A stretch of 64,000 nucleotides of DNA from Komagataeibacter europaeus LMG 18890. GTDB taxonomy: Bacteria > Pseudomonadota > Alphaproteobacteria > Acetobacterales > Acetobacteraceae. Of the stretch, positions 63,005-64,000 are shown in pieces. The position numbers and the translations under genes are program-made. The stretch covers positions 31,898-95,897 of the forward strand of contig NZ_CADP01000005.1 in assembly GCF_000285295.1 (NCBI RefSeq). Direction: 5' to 3'. The notes under the pieces are model-generated. The model made no database searches and was not told the origin of the DNA. It was given only the letters and a program-made list of their open reading frames with translations. Positions within the stretch are counted from its first letter, which is position 1; every line of letters begins with the position of its first letter.

Positions 63005-63147
63005 CACTACAGTTGCAGTTTGTTTTGTTCGTTAATTGTTCATGGTTTCCGTGCTTTCCAGAAAGCTCGAATTTCAGACGGTCTACATCGAGAAAAACCG
63101 CAAATTCTTCATCTTTCTAGGCCGGAAACCAAACTGCAACTGTAGTG
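63005..63147. mobile_element. MITE-like element with 18-bp perfect terminal inverted repeats
   Basis: CACTACAGTTGCAGTTTG (63005-63022) is the exact inverse of 63130-63147. The 143-base interior has no coding capacity. TTAG precedes it (63001-63004) and TTAG follows it (63148-63151), a 4-base target duplication of the YTAR kind used by some IS5-family transposases. Its repeats do not match the neighbouring IS, so another transposase mobilised it. Confidence 0.7.
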
Positions 63148-63618
63148 TTAGGTTTCGTGGACAAAGGGTATCCACTGGAGTGCTGACACGAGACTGACGA
63201 AGCCAAGATATGATTCCTTGGTTTTGTCATATCGGGTGGCAACGCGTCGCCAGTTCTTGAGTTTGTTGAACAGGCGCTCGACGAGATTGCGCCAGCGATA
63301 TTTGGTTTTATCATGAGGTACAGGATTGCGACGGTTGCTTTTGCTCGGGATGACGGCTTCGATTTCGGCCTTGGCAAGTTCCTCGCGAATGAGGTCGGCA
63401 TCGTAACCTTTGTCTGCCAGTAACGCCTCGATCTTGTCAGCGATCATGCGGAACAGCGGGCCGAAACCCTGAATATCGTGGGTCTGTCCCGGCGTCAGGA
63501 CAAAACCGAGAGGGCGTCCCCTGGCGTCGCATCGGGCGTGCAGTTTGGTGGTGAAACCACCGCGCGATCGGCCAAGCGCCTCGGTTTCCTGTGTCCCTTT
63601 TTTATACCGATAGCACAA
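63148..63618 (-). CDS. IS5-family transposase, second frame
   Basis: Downstream frame joined by frameshift to the first. It contains ALGRSRGGFTTKLHA, the second Asp in LLADKGYDAD, and the Glu in VERLFNKLKNWRRVATRYDK, completing DDE. The TAA stop is read from 63150-63148, which is the duplicated target plus one flanking base rather than IS sequence. An independent start at 63618 is unlikely. Confidence 0.85.
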   Translation of the reverse strand: MCYRYKKGTQETEALGRSRGGFTTKLHARCDARGRPLGFVLTPGQTHDIQGFGPLFRMIADKIEALLADKGYDADLIREELAKAEIEAVIPSKSNRRNPVPHDKTKYRWRNLVERLFNKLKNWRRVATRYDKTKESYLGFVSLVSALQWIPFVHET

Positions 63619-64000
63619 TGATGTGCCCGGACCACCGTGCTGTCGATCATGTCGGCAGTGGTATCCCGCTCGACCATTTCAGCCAAGGTTTCGAGCATCG
63701 CATCGAACACGCCTGTCGTCACCCATCGTCGGTAGCGTCGGAACACGCTGTTCCACTTGCCATAATCATCAGGCAGGTGGCGCCACTGCGATCCGGTTCG
63801 GGCAATCCACATCATGCCTTCGAAATACAGACGATTGTCTTGCGCAGGACGGCAGCCACGACCCCTCTCAGGCGGAAGCAGCGCCCCGATGATGGCCCAT
63901 TCCTCGTCCGAAAGCCCAATTCGCTCGCCCAACAACGCCTCCAAAAGGCAGCTTTGAATCAATCATGGACGTTACTGTCAACCTTTGTCCACGAAACCTA
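63149..64000 (-). mobile_element. IS5-family (IS427-group-like) insertion sequence
   Basis: TAGGTTTCGTGGACAAAGG at 63149-63167 is the exact inverse of 63982-64000. The outer TA on each side is probably the 2-base target duplication, leaving an IS of about 848 bases (63151-63998). It carries two overlapping minus-strand frames forming one DDE transposase. The right edge coincides with the window end. Confidence 0.88.
63495..63962 (-). CDS. IS5-family transposase, first frame
   Basis: 155-codon upstream frame of the IS. It holds the N-terminal DUF4096-like part (GLSDEEWAIIGALLPPERG, then WRHLPDDYGKWNSVFRRYRRW) and the first catalytic Asp in DMIDSTVVRAHH. Reading must shift into the next frame at A6 (complement of 63598-63603) to make the full enzyme; without the shift it ends in an unrelated tail. 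Expression depends on the IS. Confidence 0.85.
   Translation of the reverse strand: MIQSCLLEALLGERIGLSDEEWAIIGALLPPERGRGCRPAQDNRLYFEGMMWIARTGSQWRHLPDDYGKWNSVFRRYRRWVTTGVFDAMLETLAEMVERDTTADMIDSTVVRAHHCAIGIKKGHRKPRRLADRAVVSPPNCTPDATPGDALSVLS

Noticed and set aside
1..64000. CRISPR arrays, rRNA genes, prophage or secondary-metabolite clusters
   Set aside because: No regularly spaced repeats, rRNA sequence, phage structural genes or NRPS/PKS domains were seen.

Overview
This is a GC-rich (roughly 60-65% by eye) chromosomal stretch from an alphaproteobacterium. Gene content and protein sequences point to an acetic acid bacterium of the Acetobacteraceae, most likely Komagataeibacter/Novacetimonas or a close relative. 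The tandem PAS-GAF-GGDEF-EAL genes recall the pdeA/dgc (cdg) operons known from cellulose-producing strains. That assignment is an inference; no rRNA or species marker is present.

Layout. 1-5087 (minus): recX, a CHAP-domain lipoprotein, tatA, the methionine-salvage genes mtnB-mtnD-mtnC, ribF and the 5' part of ileS, mostly joined by 4-base overlaps. 5381-9924 (plus): argD-argF, a small hypothetical gene, hslO and an exported protein. 10046-19472: a DsbD-type reductase (minus), then hrpB, an HtrA/DegS-like protease, an OmpR-type regulator and sensor kinase, and two exported proteins (plus). 19758-24361 (minus): thrS-infC, then a TPR protein with a family 9 glycosyltransferase. 24463-33816 (plus): a family 4 glycosyltransferase, a Rieske oxygenase, dcd, murA, hisG-hisD, infA-maf-rng-yacG and tRNA-Phe. 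34070-35410 (minus): pyrC. 35607-42299 (minus): three c-di-GMP enzymes in a row. 42709-52386: cytochrome b561, several unknown exported proteins, a di-iron ferritin-like protein, an unusual ClpP, an OmpA-like lipoprotein, alaC, hom, recJ and tRNA-Glu. 52885-60371: an ethanolamine locus (eutB-eutC, AraC-type regulator, permease) with a PchP-like exported phosphatase on the opposite strand. 60787-64000: a small hypothetical gene, an exported amidohydrolase, a small lipoprotein and a pile of mobile DNA.

The genes worth most attention are these. (1) The eut locus contains a periplasmic phosphocholine/phosphoethanolamine-phosphatase-like enzyme, which suggests a route from phospho-head-groups to ethanolamine, uptake and cleavage. 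(2) A duplicated DosP-like pair diverges in its sensor (heme-ligand-like His in one copy only) and in its catalytic GGDEF motif. (3) A ClpP paralogue has Asn in place of the catalytic Asp. (4) infC probably starts at AUA. (5) A family of about 80-base double-hairpin repeats lies behind genes at convergent junctions. One copy appears to be split by a MITE-like element and then by an IS5/IS427-type element whose transposase stop codon comes from the target site.
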